From contig JAUVJT010000030.1 of assembly GCA_030592225.1 (NCBI GenBank), forward strand, positions 1 through 15,136: a stretch of DNA of 15,136 bases, given 5' to 3'. Position numbers and translations under genes: made by a program. Below, piece after piece: positions 5,759 through 12,426 of this stretch. The notes beneath the pieces were generated by a model, which was not told where the DNA came from, did no database searches, and saw only the letters and a program-made list of their open reading frames with translations. Source of the DNA: Candidatus Stahliibacteriota bacterium. GTDB taxonomy: Bacteria > Hydrothermota > Tepidihabitantia > B3-TA06. Within the stretch, counting starts at the first letter, position 1; each line of letters opens with the position of its first letter.

Positions 5759-7240
5759 ATGAAGGAGAATTCGCCCAGGCAGACGGCGTTGATAGGAGCG
5801 ATGATTGGCGCCGCCTCGATTATGGGTTTCGTTGTAGGCCTCTTGATCACCGGTGTATTCGGCATCTTTCCCCGGGCGCAAGCGGATGAGGGGGATATGC
5901 TCGCAGCGCTCGGCGCCGAAAGCCCGTTCGTTGCGGTGGCGAACGAGGTACTGCCCGCGGTGGTTAATATCAGTTCCAGCAAAAAGGTTGCCGCCGGGGA
6001 ATTTCCTTTCGGCGATCCCTTCTCCAGAGAGTTCACCGAGGAGTTTTTCAAGGGGCAGCCTCGTGAACAGACGCACTACAATCTCGGCTCAGGCGTTATA
6101 TTCAGAGCCGACGGCTACATACTTACCAACAATCACGTGATTGCCGCCGCCGACGACATCACCGTCACCATGCACGACGGACGGACCTTCAAGGATAAAC
6201 AGGTAAAGCTGATAGGCATTGACCCGCATACCGACCTTGCCGTTCTCAAGGTGCAGACCAAAAAAGACCTGCCCGCTGCCAGGCTGGGTAATTCGGATTC
6301 GTTGAAAGTAGGCGACTGGGCAATAGCAATAGGCAATCCTTTTGGACTTGAAGGTACGGTTACCGTGGGGGTGATCTCGGCCAAGGGCCGCTCCAACCTT
6401 CTTCTGCCTTCCCGGCAGCGCTACCAGAACTTTATCCAGACCGATGCCGCCATAAACCCGGGCAACTCCGGCGGGCCCTTGTGCAACATTCACGGCGAGG
6501 TAGTCGGCCTCAACACGGTCATATCCAACCCCTCGGGCACCAACATCGGCATAGGATTTGCCGTGCCCGTCAACATGGCCGGTGAGGTGGCACGGCAGCT
6601 TATCGAGAAGGGCAAAGTGGAGCGAGGCTATCTTGGGGTCTACCCGCAGGAATTGGACGAGGATATGCGCAAGAGCCTGGGAATCAAGGGTAAGCATGGC
6701 GTGTTGGTAGCGGACGTGGTTGAAGAAACCCCTGCACAAAAGGCCGGCTTGCGTTCCGGAGACGTGATAGTGCTCCTGGACGGCGAGAAGGTTACGGACG
6801 TAGAGGACTTCCGGGAGCGCGTCGCCGCCAAGGGGCCGGGCAAGACGGTACAGATGAAGGTGTGGCGAGACGGCAAGGAGATAACTCTCAAAGCCACCCT
6901 CGGCGAACTTCCCGAAGAGCCTCTGGCCTCCCGGACGCCTCAGCCTCGCGTCCAGCAGCCGTCTTTCGGGTTTGTTGTACGTTCGTTGTCCGCCGAAGAG
7001 CTGCAGCGCTACGGCCTGACTGCCGGGGTACTGGTGGAAGAGGTCGAGAGCCGCTCGCGGGCGGAGCGTGCAGGCATAGGCCCGGGCGACGTTATCCTCA
7101 AGATAGACGGCCGCACCGTTGCGGACGCGGCAGGGTTCAGCGAGATAACAAGGGAACTAAAATCATCCAATAAAGAGGTGGTGCTGGTGCAAATATACCG
7201 CCACGCCCGGCGATTTTTCGTAACGCTGTATCTGGATTAG
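5759..7240 (+). CDS. htrA: HtrA/DegQ-type serine protease with two PDZ domains
   Basis: A 493-residue envelope protease/chaperone that degrades misfolded exported proteins. A hydrophobic N-terminal segment (about 10-36) is followed by PRAQADEGD; AQA-DE could be a signal peptidase site, otherwise the segment is a membrane anchor. The trypsin-like domain carries the full triad: His126 in TNNHVI, Asp159 in DPHTDLAVLK and Ser237 in GNSGGPL. PDZ1 (about 290-390) contains GYLGVYPQEL and GLRSGDVIVLLDGEKV. PDZ2 (about 405-493) contains FGFVVRSLSAEEL and GIGPGDVILKIDGRTV. The start is fixed by AAAGGAGG at 5742-5749, 9 bases from ATG. The stop overlaps the binding site of a 30-codon ORF. The downstream sigma gene contains PDZ sequence of the same family but too diverged to be a recent copy of this gene. 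Confidence 0.96.
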   Translation: MKENSPRQTALIGAMIGAASIMGFVVGLLITGVFGIFPRAQADEGDMLAALGAESPFVAVANEVLPAVVNISSSKKVAAGEFPFGDPFSREFTEEFFKGQPREQTHYNLGSGVIFRADGYILTNNHVIAAADDITVTMHDGRTFKDKQVKLIGIDPHTDLAVLKVQTKKDLPAARLGNSDSLKVGDWAIAIGNPFGLEGTVTVGVISAKGRSNLLLPSRQRYQNFIQTDAAINPGNSGGPLCNIHGEVVGLNTVISNPSGTNIGIGFAVPVNMAGEVARQLIEKGKVERGYLGVYPQELDEDMRKSLGIKGKHGVLVADVVEETPAQKAGLRSGDVIVLLDGEKVTDVEDFRERVAAKGPGKTVQMKVWRDGKEITLKATLGELPEEPLASRTPQPRVQQPSFGFVVRSLSAEELQRYGLTAGVLVEEVESRSRAERAGIGPGDVILKIDGRTVADAAGFSEITRELKSSNKEVVLVQIYRHARRFFVTLYLD

Positions 7241-7252
7241 GAGACACATTTG

Positions 7253-7345
7253 ATGTTTAGGGGAACAAAACTTACCGGCGAGCGATTGTTTGCCCGGGGC
7301 ATCCTGCGATTCTTGCCCCTGAGGGACAGGCGGAAGGAGCGTTGA
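7253..7345 (+). CDS. Possible 30-residue arginine-rich leader peptide
   Basis: An ATG at 7253 opens a 30-codon frame ending with TGA at 7343-7345. AGGAGA (7239-7244) lies 8 bases upstream and overlaps the htrA stop, so translation from it is plausible. The peptide starts MFRGTKLTGERLFARG and has eight arginines, with no recognisable motif. It stops 3 bp before the ATG of the sigma gene (7349), and its last codons contain that gene's AAGGAG (7334-7339). This layout fits translational coupling. A 6-bp stem, GGGGCA/TGCCCC (7296-7301, 7314-7319), sits just upstream of that site. It may instead be a non-coding spacer. Confidence 0.4.
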   Translation: MFRGTKLTGERLFARGILRFLPLRDRRKER

Positions 7346-7348
7346 TTT

Positions 7349-8443
7349 ATGCTTAAGTGGGTTTCCGATAAGTCGTTGTCCCGCTACTTTAAGGAGATAA
7401 TGCGCTATCCGCTCATCTCGCGCGAAGAGGAGGAGAAGCTTGCCCGCAGGTCAAGGCTGGGAGACGTGATAATTAAAGTGGGGGAAAAAACCTGCAACTC
7501 CCCCAGGACTCTTATCAGTCAAGTTAAAAATTCAGTACCCGGCTCCCGCTTGGAACTGAAGGTGCGACGGGGGAACCAGGATATGAACATTACCCTGCAG
7601 ATACCCTCTTCGTTTTCTCCTAAAGAGGAAAAAGAATTCATCCTGGGCATGAAGGTAGGCAAGGTCGCGGATCTTTCCGCCCCGCAGATCAAGATGCTGG
7701 GCAGCAAACGCGGTCTTCTGGTTACGGAGGTTGCACCGGATTCCCCTGCTGCGCTTGCCGATTTAATGGACTATAACCGTGAGGCGCGCGACAAGCTTAT
7801 TCTTCACAACCTGCGCTGGGTGGTTACCATTTCCAAGCAATACCAGAAACGCGGTCTGCAGCTCGCAGAACTCATCAACGAGGGGAATCTTGGTCTTATC
7901 CAGGCGGTTACCAAGTTTGACGAACGCCGCAAGACCCGTCTTACCACCTACTCCAACTGGTGGATACGCTACTACATCGTCTCCGCCCTCGCTTCGCGCC
8001 ACCTTATCAAGCTGCCCATCAAGATGCGCCACCTGGCGAGAAAGATACGCGACAGTTACGGGGTTCTTTCCCAGCACCTGGGCCGTGCGCCCTCCATTGA
8101 GGAATTGGCTCGCGAGCTAGAGGTTACCCCCGAGGAGGTCTCAGCGGCATTCGACTGCGGGGTTGCCGAGCTTTCCATCGACGCCCTGCCCTTCGAGGAT
8201 TCAAAGGTTACCTTCGAGGAGGTGCTGCGCGATACCCGCTCGCGCTCGCCTGCCGAGCACAGCGCCAGGGAGCAAAGAGAGCGCGAGGTGCGGCTGTCCC
8301 TGGACGAGACCCTGGCCGATCGCGAGCTTTACGTGGTCAGCCGGCATTTTGGCGTGCCCCTGCCCCCCGACCGCAAGTTCACCGTAAAGAAGCTTACGGC
8401 CGTATTCGGGAAGCCTGCCGACGAGATACAGCAAACCATTTGA
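7349..8443 (+). CDS. Sigma70-family factor with an inserted PDZ segment, ending at an in-frame TGA
   Basis: The 364-residue product begins with region 1.2 (KSLSRYFKEIMRYPLISREEEEKLARRSRLGD, 8-39). Residues 40-140 are then HtrA-type PDZ sequence: the second half of a PDZ (VIIKVGEK to ITLQIP), a linker, and the first half of a PDZ (LGMKVGKVADLSAPQI to APDSPAALADL). Sigma resumes with region 2.1-2.2 (DYNREARDKLILHNLRWVV; ELINEGNLGLIQAVTKFDERR), region 2.3-2.4 (TYSNWWIRYYIVSALASRHLIKLP), region 3 (APSIEELARELEVTPEEV) and a diverged region 4 (DRELYVVSRHFGV to EIQQTI). The TGA interrupts the last part of that region 4 and the frame stays open to 8848. Region 2.4 departs from the primary-sigma sequence, so this is probably an alternative factor. 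AAGGAG at 7334-7339 supports the start. It may be a decaying gene or a read-through gene. Confidence 0.9.
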   Translation: MLKWVSDKSLSRYFKEIMRYPLISREEEEKLARRSRLGDVIIKVGEKTCNSPRTLISQVKNSVPGSRLELKVRRGNQDMNITLQIPSSFSPKEEKEFILGMKVGKVADLSAPQIKMLGSKRGLLVTEVAPDSPAALADLMDYNREARDKLILHNLRWVVTISKQYQKRGLQLAELINEGNLGLIQAVTKFDERRKTRLTTYSNWWIRYYIVSALASRHLIKLPIKMRHLARKIRDSYGVLSQHLGRAPSIEELARELEVTPEEVSAAFDCGVAELSIDALPFEDSKVTFEEVLRDTRSRSPAEHSAREQREREVRLSLDETLADRELYVVSRHFGVPLPPDRKFTVKKLTAVFGKPADEIQQTI

Positions 8444-8530
8444 ACAGCCTGCCGGAAGCTGCTTTCCCGGCTGCGCAGCAGTCTGGGTTCCGATGGCCTG
8501 AAGCGTTACGCCAAGCTCACTCCGGCTGAC

Positions 8531-8848
8531 ATGAAGGCGCTGCCCGAGGTGTTGAAGAAAGGGACGCAGCATCCCCGGACGACAATCTGCAAGATTATGG
8601 GGCGGGTACGCAAGAATATCCCTTCGGCGGTGACCGATAATCTTGAGACGCTCAATTTGGAGGAACGCGAGGTGTTCTGCCTTTTCTGGAACGTTAACCA
8701 GCAGCAAGAGCTGAACCTGCGCGAGCTGGGCGATTTGCTGGGGGTGTCGCGCGAGGCGGCGCGTCAGGTTAAGGAACGTGCCATAAAGAAGCTGAAGAAA
8801 AACCTGCGCCCCAACGCCCTTGAGGATTTTTTCCGCGAAGCGGTGTAA
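8531..8848 (+). CDS. Second sigma region 4 domain, in-frame continuation of the interrupted sigma gene
   Basis: The frame is open from 8444, directly after the TGA, without another stop and in the same phase as the sigma gene. The first ATG is at 8531, but no ribosome binding site precedes it, so separate translation is doubtful. The segment from 8444 starts TACRKLLSRLRSSL, which looks like the end of the interrupted region 4. A linker and a second complete region 4 follow: LETLNLEEREVFCLFW, then the helix-turn-helix LRELGDLLGVSREAARQVKERAIKKLKKNL, which normally contacts the -35 element. The product reading through the TGA would be about 499 residues with two region-4 units. Alternatives are a nonsense mutation, a sequencing error or UGA read-through. 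Confidence 0.6.
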   Translation: MKALPEVLKKGTQHPRTTICKIMGRVRKNIPSAVTDNLETLNLEEREVFCLFWNVNQQQELNLRELGDLLGVSREAARQVKERAIKKLKKNLRPNALEDFFREAV

Positions 8849-8857
8849 TTATGCTCC

Positions 8858-8876
8858 TTTTCTCCTGCGGAGAAAA
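8858..8876 (+). other. Perfect hairpin just after the sigma gene
   Basis: TTTTCTCC (8858-8865) pairs with GGAGAAAA (8869-8876) over the 3-nt loop TGC, 9 bp after the stop. There is no T run downstream, so termination here is uncertain. The rest of 8877-9066 shows no gene and nothing I recognise beyond a pyrimidine-rich CCCCTCACCCCCTCTC at about 9016. Confidence 0.45.
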
Positions 8877-9066
8877 GATCGCGGCGAGAAACAGGTGAAG
8901 CAAACCTTTGACTCCTTTGTTCGGCATCGGTCTTCATCGCAAGTCATTTATAAGAATATCGAGCTTAAGTCAACCGTTCCGGATTATTTCTTGAAGGTAC
9001 AATCAGGAAGGTTTTCCCCTCACCCCCTCTCTTAGCAGATGGAGTCACGAGGTTCTGTTGGATGGG

Positions 9067-9125
9067 GTGTTACGGTGTGTTGTGGGTTAGGTGTTACGGG
9101 TTAGGTGTTACGGGATGTGTTACGG
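9067..9125 (+). repeat. Four GTGTTACGG repeats upstream of the glmM promoter
   Basis: GTGTTACGG occurs exactly at 9067-9075, 9091-9099, 9105-9113 and 9117-9125. The middle copies share the longer GGTTAGGTGTTACGG. The last copy ends 5 bp before the -35 hexamer. The array may be a regulator-binding cluster or a simple G-rich expansion. Confidence 0.8.
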
Positions 9126-9130
9126 GCGGG

Positions 9131-9159
9131 TTGACATTACCCCCTATAAGGGCTAAAAT
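9131..9159 (+). promoter_or_regulatory. Strong sigma70-type promoter of glmM-glmS
   Basis: A consensus TTGACA (9131-9136) and TAAAAT (9154-9159) are separated by exactly 17 bp. The predicted start is 9166-9168, at or within two bases of the glmM ATG, which implies a leaderless message. Confidence 0.8.
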
Positions 9160-9167
9160 CAGCTTCA

Positions 9168-10478
9168 ATGTCTAAGTTTTCCATATCAGGCCTGCGTGGA
9201 GTCGTGGGGACCGATTTAACCCTGGATGATTTCCTGCAGGTTGCCAGGTCGTTTGTCCGGTTCATGGGGGCGTCGAGGATGCTTCTGGCCAGGGACGCGC
9301 GGGTATCGGGCGGCGAGATTGGTGCAGCGATTAAGGCCGGGCTTGCCTCGGCAGGCTGTCGGGTGCTGGACGCGGGGATGGTTGCCACCCCCACCGCGGT
9401 GCTCGGAACTAAGAAATTTAACGCCGACGCAGGCCTCGTTATCACAGCCAGCCACAATCCACCTGACCAGAACGGTCTCAAGTTCCTTGAGCCGGGCCGG
9501 TTCCTGGCACCTGTCCGCAGCAAGGAATTCATCGAGTTCGCGGGCAAGGAGACACCGATACCCCAAGGGACAAACGCAGCCCCGGAGGATGTGGATGCTC
9601 TTGATAGCCACATGCAGGCATTGCTTAACCTCCTTGGGGGTTCTTCGCTTGAGCCGCGCCTGCGTGTTGGACTTGATCCGGTAAACGGTGCTGCAGGGCC
9701 TGAGGCAAAACAGATACTGGAGGCCCTCAACTGCGAGGTTCACACCGTCAACTTTGAGCCTGACGGTCGTTTTGGTCGTGGTGGAGAACCGGTGCCTGAG
9801 AATCTGGGAGACCTGGTATCGCTGGTGAGAGAAAAAGAACTGGATGCAGGATTCGCGTTCGATCCGGACGGGGACAGGCTTGCGTTTATTGACGAGCGAG
9901 GCCGTGCGCCGGGCGAGGAGTACACCGTTCCGCTATGCACGCGCTGGGCATTGGATAAGAACCCCGGCGACGTGGCGGTCAACCTCTCCACCTCCCGGCT
10001 AATTGAACACGTGGCCGCCGAGTTCGGGGTCCCGGTGCACCGCACCCCGGTGGGCGAAGCGCACGTGGTTGATAAGATGTTAGAAATCGGAGGCAGCTGC
10101 GGGGGCGAGGGGAACGGCGGCTTCATCCTTCCTGCGTTCAACGCCACTCGTGACGGTCTTCTGGCCATGGCGGTGCTGGTGGCGCTTCGTCGAAAGTCAG
10201 GGTCTCTTGCCGGGATGGTGGATTCGCTGCCTTCCTATTACCGCCGCAAGGATAAGTTCGCCATTGAATGGTCGGAAGGACTTGCAGAGAGAGTGGTTTC
10301 ACTGTATCCTCAGGCGGAGAGGAACACCCAGGACGGGCTATGGCTGGGCGAGGAGAACTTTTGGGTGCACTTGAGGCCTTCCAACACCGAGCCTGTGCTC
10401 AGGCTGCTTCTGGAGGCCCGTTCTCAAAGTCAGGCAAATAAAATACTACAGGAGGTGAGAAAAATATGTGCGGCATAG
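9168..10478 (+). CDS. glmM: Phosphohexose mutase, probably phosphoglucosamine mutase
   Basis: A 436-residue alpha-D-phosphohexomutase. In this context it should convert glucosamine-6-phosphate to glucosamine-1-phosphate for UDP-GlcNAc synthesis. The N-terminus MSKFSISGLRGVVG matches the family start. The phosphoserine loop is TASHNP with Ser95, the metal loop DPDGDR at 232-237, the sugar-specificity loop GGEGNGG at 312-318 and the phosphate-binding loop RPSNTEP at 403-409. Classic bacterial GlmM has GEQSGH in the sugar loop and a SGTEP-type phosphate loop. The GEGNGG and SNTEP forms resemble archaeal and phosphomannomutase-like members, so mannose or glucose phosphates are possible substrates. 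The start has no Shine-Dalgarno site, in line with a leaderless mRNA. Its last 13 bases overlap glmS, which supports the glucosamine assignment. Confidence 0.88.
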   Translation: MSKFSISGLRGVVGTDLTLDDFLQVARSFVRFMGASRMLLARDARVSGGEIGAAIKAGLASAGCRVLDAGMVATPTAVLGTKKFNADAGLVITASHNPPDQNGLKFLEPGRFLAPVRSKEFIEFAGKETPIPQGTNAAPEDVDALDSHMQALLNLLGGSSLEPRLRVGLDPVNGAAGPEAKQILEALNCEVHTVNFEPDGRFGRGGEPVPENLGDLVSLVREKELDAGFAFDPDGDRLAFIDERGRAPGEEYTVPLCTRWALDKNPGDVAVNLSTSRLIEHVAAEFGVPVHRTPVGEAHVVDKMLEIGGSCGGEGNGGFILPAFNATRDGLLAMAVLVALRRKSGSLAGMVDSLPSYYRRKDKFAIEWSEGLAERVVSLYPQAERNTQDGLWLGEENFWVHLRPSNTEPVLRLLLEARSQSQANKILQEVRKICAA

Positions 10479-12301
10479 TAGGCTACATTGGAAACCGCGA
10501 CATCGAGTCGGTGATGTTCGTAGGGCTGGAGCGTCTCGAGTATCGCGGCTACGACTCCTGCGGCATGGCGCTCGTAGATGAAGGAAAAATCAAAATAATC
10601 AAGGTTACCGGCAGGCTGCAGAATCTGAAGGCTGCGTTGGAAAAACATCACCTGTCCGGATCCGTAGGAATCGGTCATACCCGTTGGGCTACCCACGGGT
10701 CGGTTCGCAAACGCAACGCCCACCCCTTTACCGATCCTGAAGGCCGGTTCGCGGTTGTCCACAATGGAATACTGGAGAACCACGTAGAGCTGCGCAAAAA
10801 ACTGCAGGCCAAGGGCTACAAGTTTACCTCGGACACCGACTCGGAGATCATCCCCCATCTCCTGGCTTCCAACTACAAGGGCAACCTCCTTCAGGCGATT
10901 CTTCGTACCGTTAAGCACCTTAAGGGCAGTTTTGCCCTGGCCGCAATATCAGCAGATGATCCCGACACCCTGGTGGGATTGCGGACGGGTTCGCCCCTGG
11001 TTGCCGGGATAGGCAAGCATGAGTATGCGCTTGCATCCGATCCCCTGGCACTGGTGGGTATAACCCAGCGTATGATAGCGCTCGGCGAGGGCGAGGTGGT
11101 GGTTATTCGCCGCAACCAGTCGCCCGAACTCTACGACTTTGCGGGCAAGCGAATCAAGCCCAGGATTGTTCCCATCGAGTTTCACCCCAAGGCTATTTCC
11201 AAGGGGCGCTACCGCCACTTCATGCGCAAGGAGATATTCGAGCAGCCCACGGTTATCAAGAACAACATCGAACATCGTATACACAACGGACGCATATCCC
11301 TGGGTTCGGCTTTCCGCTTCTACTCGGAGGAGATGGAGGACTTCGAGAGTATCCTGATACAGGCTTGCGGCACCAGTTATCACGCCGGCCTGGTGTCCAG
11401 GTACTTTATCGAACAATTCTGCAGGATGCACGTTCAGGTGGAGATTGCCTCCGAGCTTATCGACCGCACCTCGGTTTTCGACAACCACGACCTCATGATT
11501 ACCATAAGTCAATCGGGTGAGACCGCCGATACCCTGGCGGCCCTTCGGGCCGCCCGCAAGAGATCTGATCTTCTCAAGGTGCTTTCGGTACTCAACGTGA
11601 AGCGCACCTCTCTTGACCGGGAGTCCGACTCGGCAATCTACATCCACGCCGGGCCCGAAATAGGGGTGGCCTCCACCAAGGCCTACACCGCCGAGCTTTT
11701 TGCGCTGCTTACCTTTACCCTGGAGCTTGCCCGCAAGAAAAGGACTCTTACGTCGAGAAAACTCAGGGAGATAAAGACAGCCCTGGCCGCGCTGCCCGAT
11801 TTGATGGCAAAGGTGCTCAGGCAGGATCGCAGCATTCGCGAGATAGCCAGGCGCTTCCAGAAGCGCAACTCCTATTTGTTCCTGGGGCGCGGCGCCAACT
11901 ACCCCACCGCGCTCGAAGGGGCGCTTAAGCTCAAGGAAATAAGCTATATCCATGCCACCGGGTATCCTGCAGGCGAGATGAAGCACGGTCCCATTTCCCT
12001 GATAGACTCCAAGACCCCGGTGGTGGTGGTTGCACCCCGCGACACTACCTATGGGAAGATGAGCGCCAATATCGAGGAAGTGGCGGCAAGAGGAGGTCAG
12101 GTGATTGCGGTGGGTACGGCCGGAGACCGTGAGCTTGCGGCCAAAAGCGCGGCGTTTATTCCCATCCCCGACGTTCCGGACTACATTTTGCCTTTCCTTA
12201 CCGTTATACCTCTTCAGCTGCTTGCCTACCACACCGCCGTGTTCCGCGGCTGCGACGTGGACAAGCCGCGAAACCTGGCTAAGAGCGTAACGGTTGAATA
12301 A
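10466..12301 (+). CDS. glmS: Glutamine-fructose-6-phosphate aminotransferase (isomerizing)
   Basis: A 611-residue cytoplasmic enzyme making glucosamine-6-phosphate from fructose-6-phosphate and glutamine, the entry step to UDP-GlcNAc. After Met removal, Cys2 of MCGIVGYIG is the N-terminal nucleophile of the glutaminase domain, which also shows HTRWATHG and VVHNGILEN. Two SIS sugar-isomerase domains follow. The first includes CGTSYHAG and SQSGETADTLAALR, the second GRGANYPTALEGALKLKE and GYPAGEMKHGPISLID. The C-terminus is the canonical KPRNLAKSVTVE. The length matches E. coli GlmS (609). AGGAGGTGA at 10450-10458 lies 7 bases upstream of the ATG. The gene starts inside the glmM 3' end, so the two are translationally coupled. 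I see no glmS ribozyme upstream. Confidence 0.97.
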   Translation: MCGIVGYIGNRDIESVMFVGLERLEYRGYDSCGMALVDEGKIKIIKVTGRLQNLKAALEKHHLSGSVGIGHTRWATHGSVRKRNAHPFTDPEGRFAVVHNGILENHVELRKKLQAKGYKFTSDTDSEIIPHLLASNYKGNLLQAILRTVKHLKGSFALAAISADDPDTLVGLRTGSPLVAGIGKHEYALASDPLALVGITQRMIALGEGEVVVIRRNQSPELYDFAGKRIKPRIVPIEFHPKAISKGRYRHFMRKEIFEQPTVIKNNIEHRIHNGRISLGSAFRFYSEEMEDFESILIQACGTSYHAGLVSRYFIEQFCRMHVQVEIASELIDRTSVFDNHDLMITISQSGETADTLAALRAARKRSDLLKVLSVLNVKRTSLDRESDSAIYIHAGPEIGVASTKAYTAELFALLTFTLELARKKRTLTSRKLREIKTALAALPDLMAKVLRQDRSIREIARRFQKRNSYLFLGRGANYPTALEGALKLKEISYIHATGYPAGEMKHGPISLIDSKTPVVVVAPRDTTYGKMSANIEEVAARGGQVIAVGTAGDRELAAKSAAFIPIPDVPDYILPFLTVIPLQLLAYHTAVFRGCDVDKPRNLAKSVTVE

Positions 12302-12351
12302 AATGAGCGCTGCAGCGAAAGAATTGAGCAGGCAGAAAAAGGCTGAAGGGG

Positions 12352-12379
12352 TTGAAGTACACAAAAGATTACATATAAT
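12352..12379 (+). promoter_or_regulatory. Predicted promoter of recA
   Basis: TTGAAG (12352-12357) and a perfect TATAAT (12374-12379) are separated by 16 bp. The predicted start near 12386 gives a leader of about 40 nt. A 10-base palindrome CGCTGCAGCG (12308-12317) lies upstream. No E. coli-type or Bacillus-type LexA box is visible. Confidence 0.65.
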
Positions 12380-12426
12380 AACCTCATCGATTGGTTCGCA
12401 AAAGCGTAAAGAATCAAGGAGGATAT

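Noticed and set aside
8441..8443. General reassignment of UGA to an amino acid
   Set aside because: dnaN and the disulfide oxidoreductase gene end naturally at TGA, and no other gene here has an internal TGA.
8820..9035. 71-codon + strand ORF after the sigma gene
   Set aside because: It overlaps the sigma 3' end in another frame, has no binding site and no recognisable sequence.
10949..12364. 471-codon minus-strand ORF opposite glmS
   Set aside because: It is the shadow of a long GC-rich gene whose + strand product is unmistakable.
12302..12426. LexA box before recA
   Set aside because: Neither CTG-N10-CAG in a suitable form nor GAAC-N4-GTTC is present; only the palindrome CGCTGCAGCG was found.
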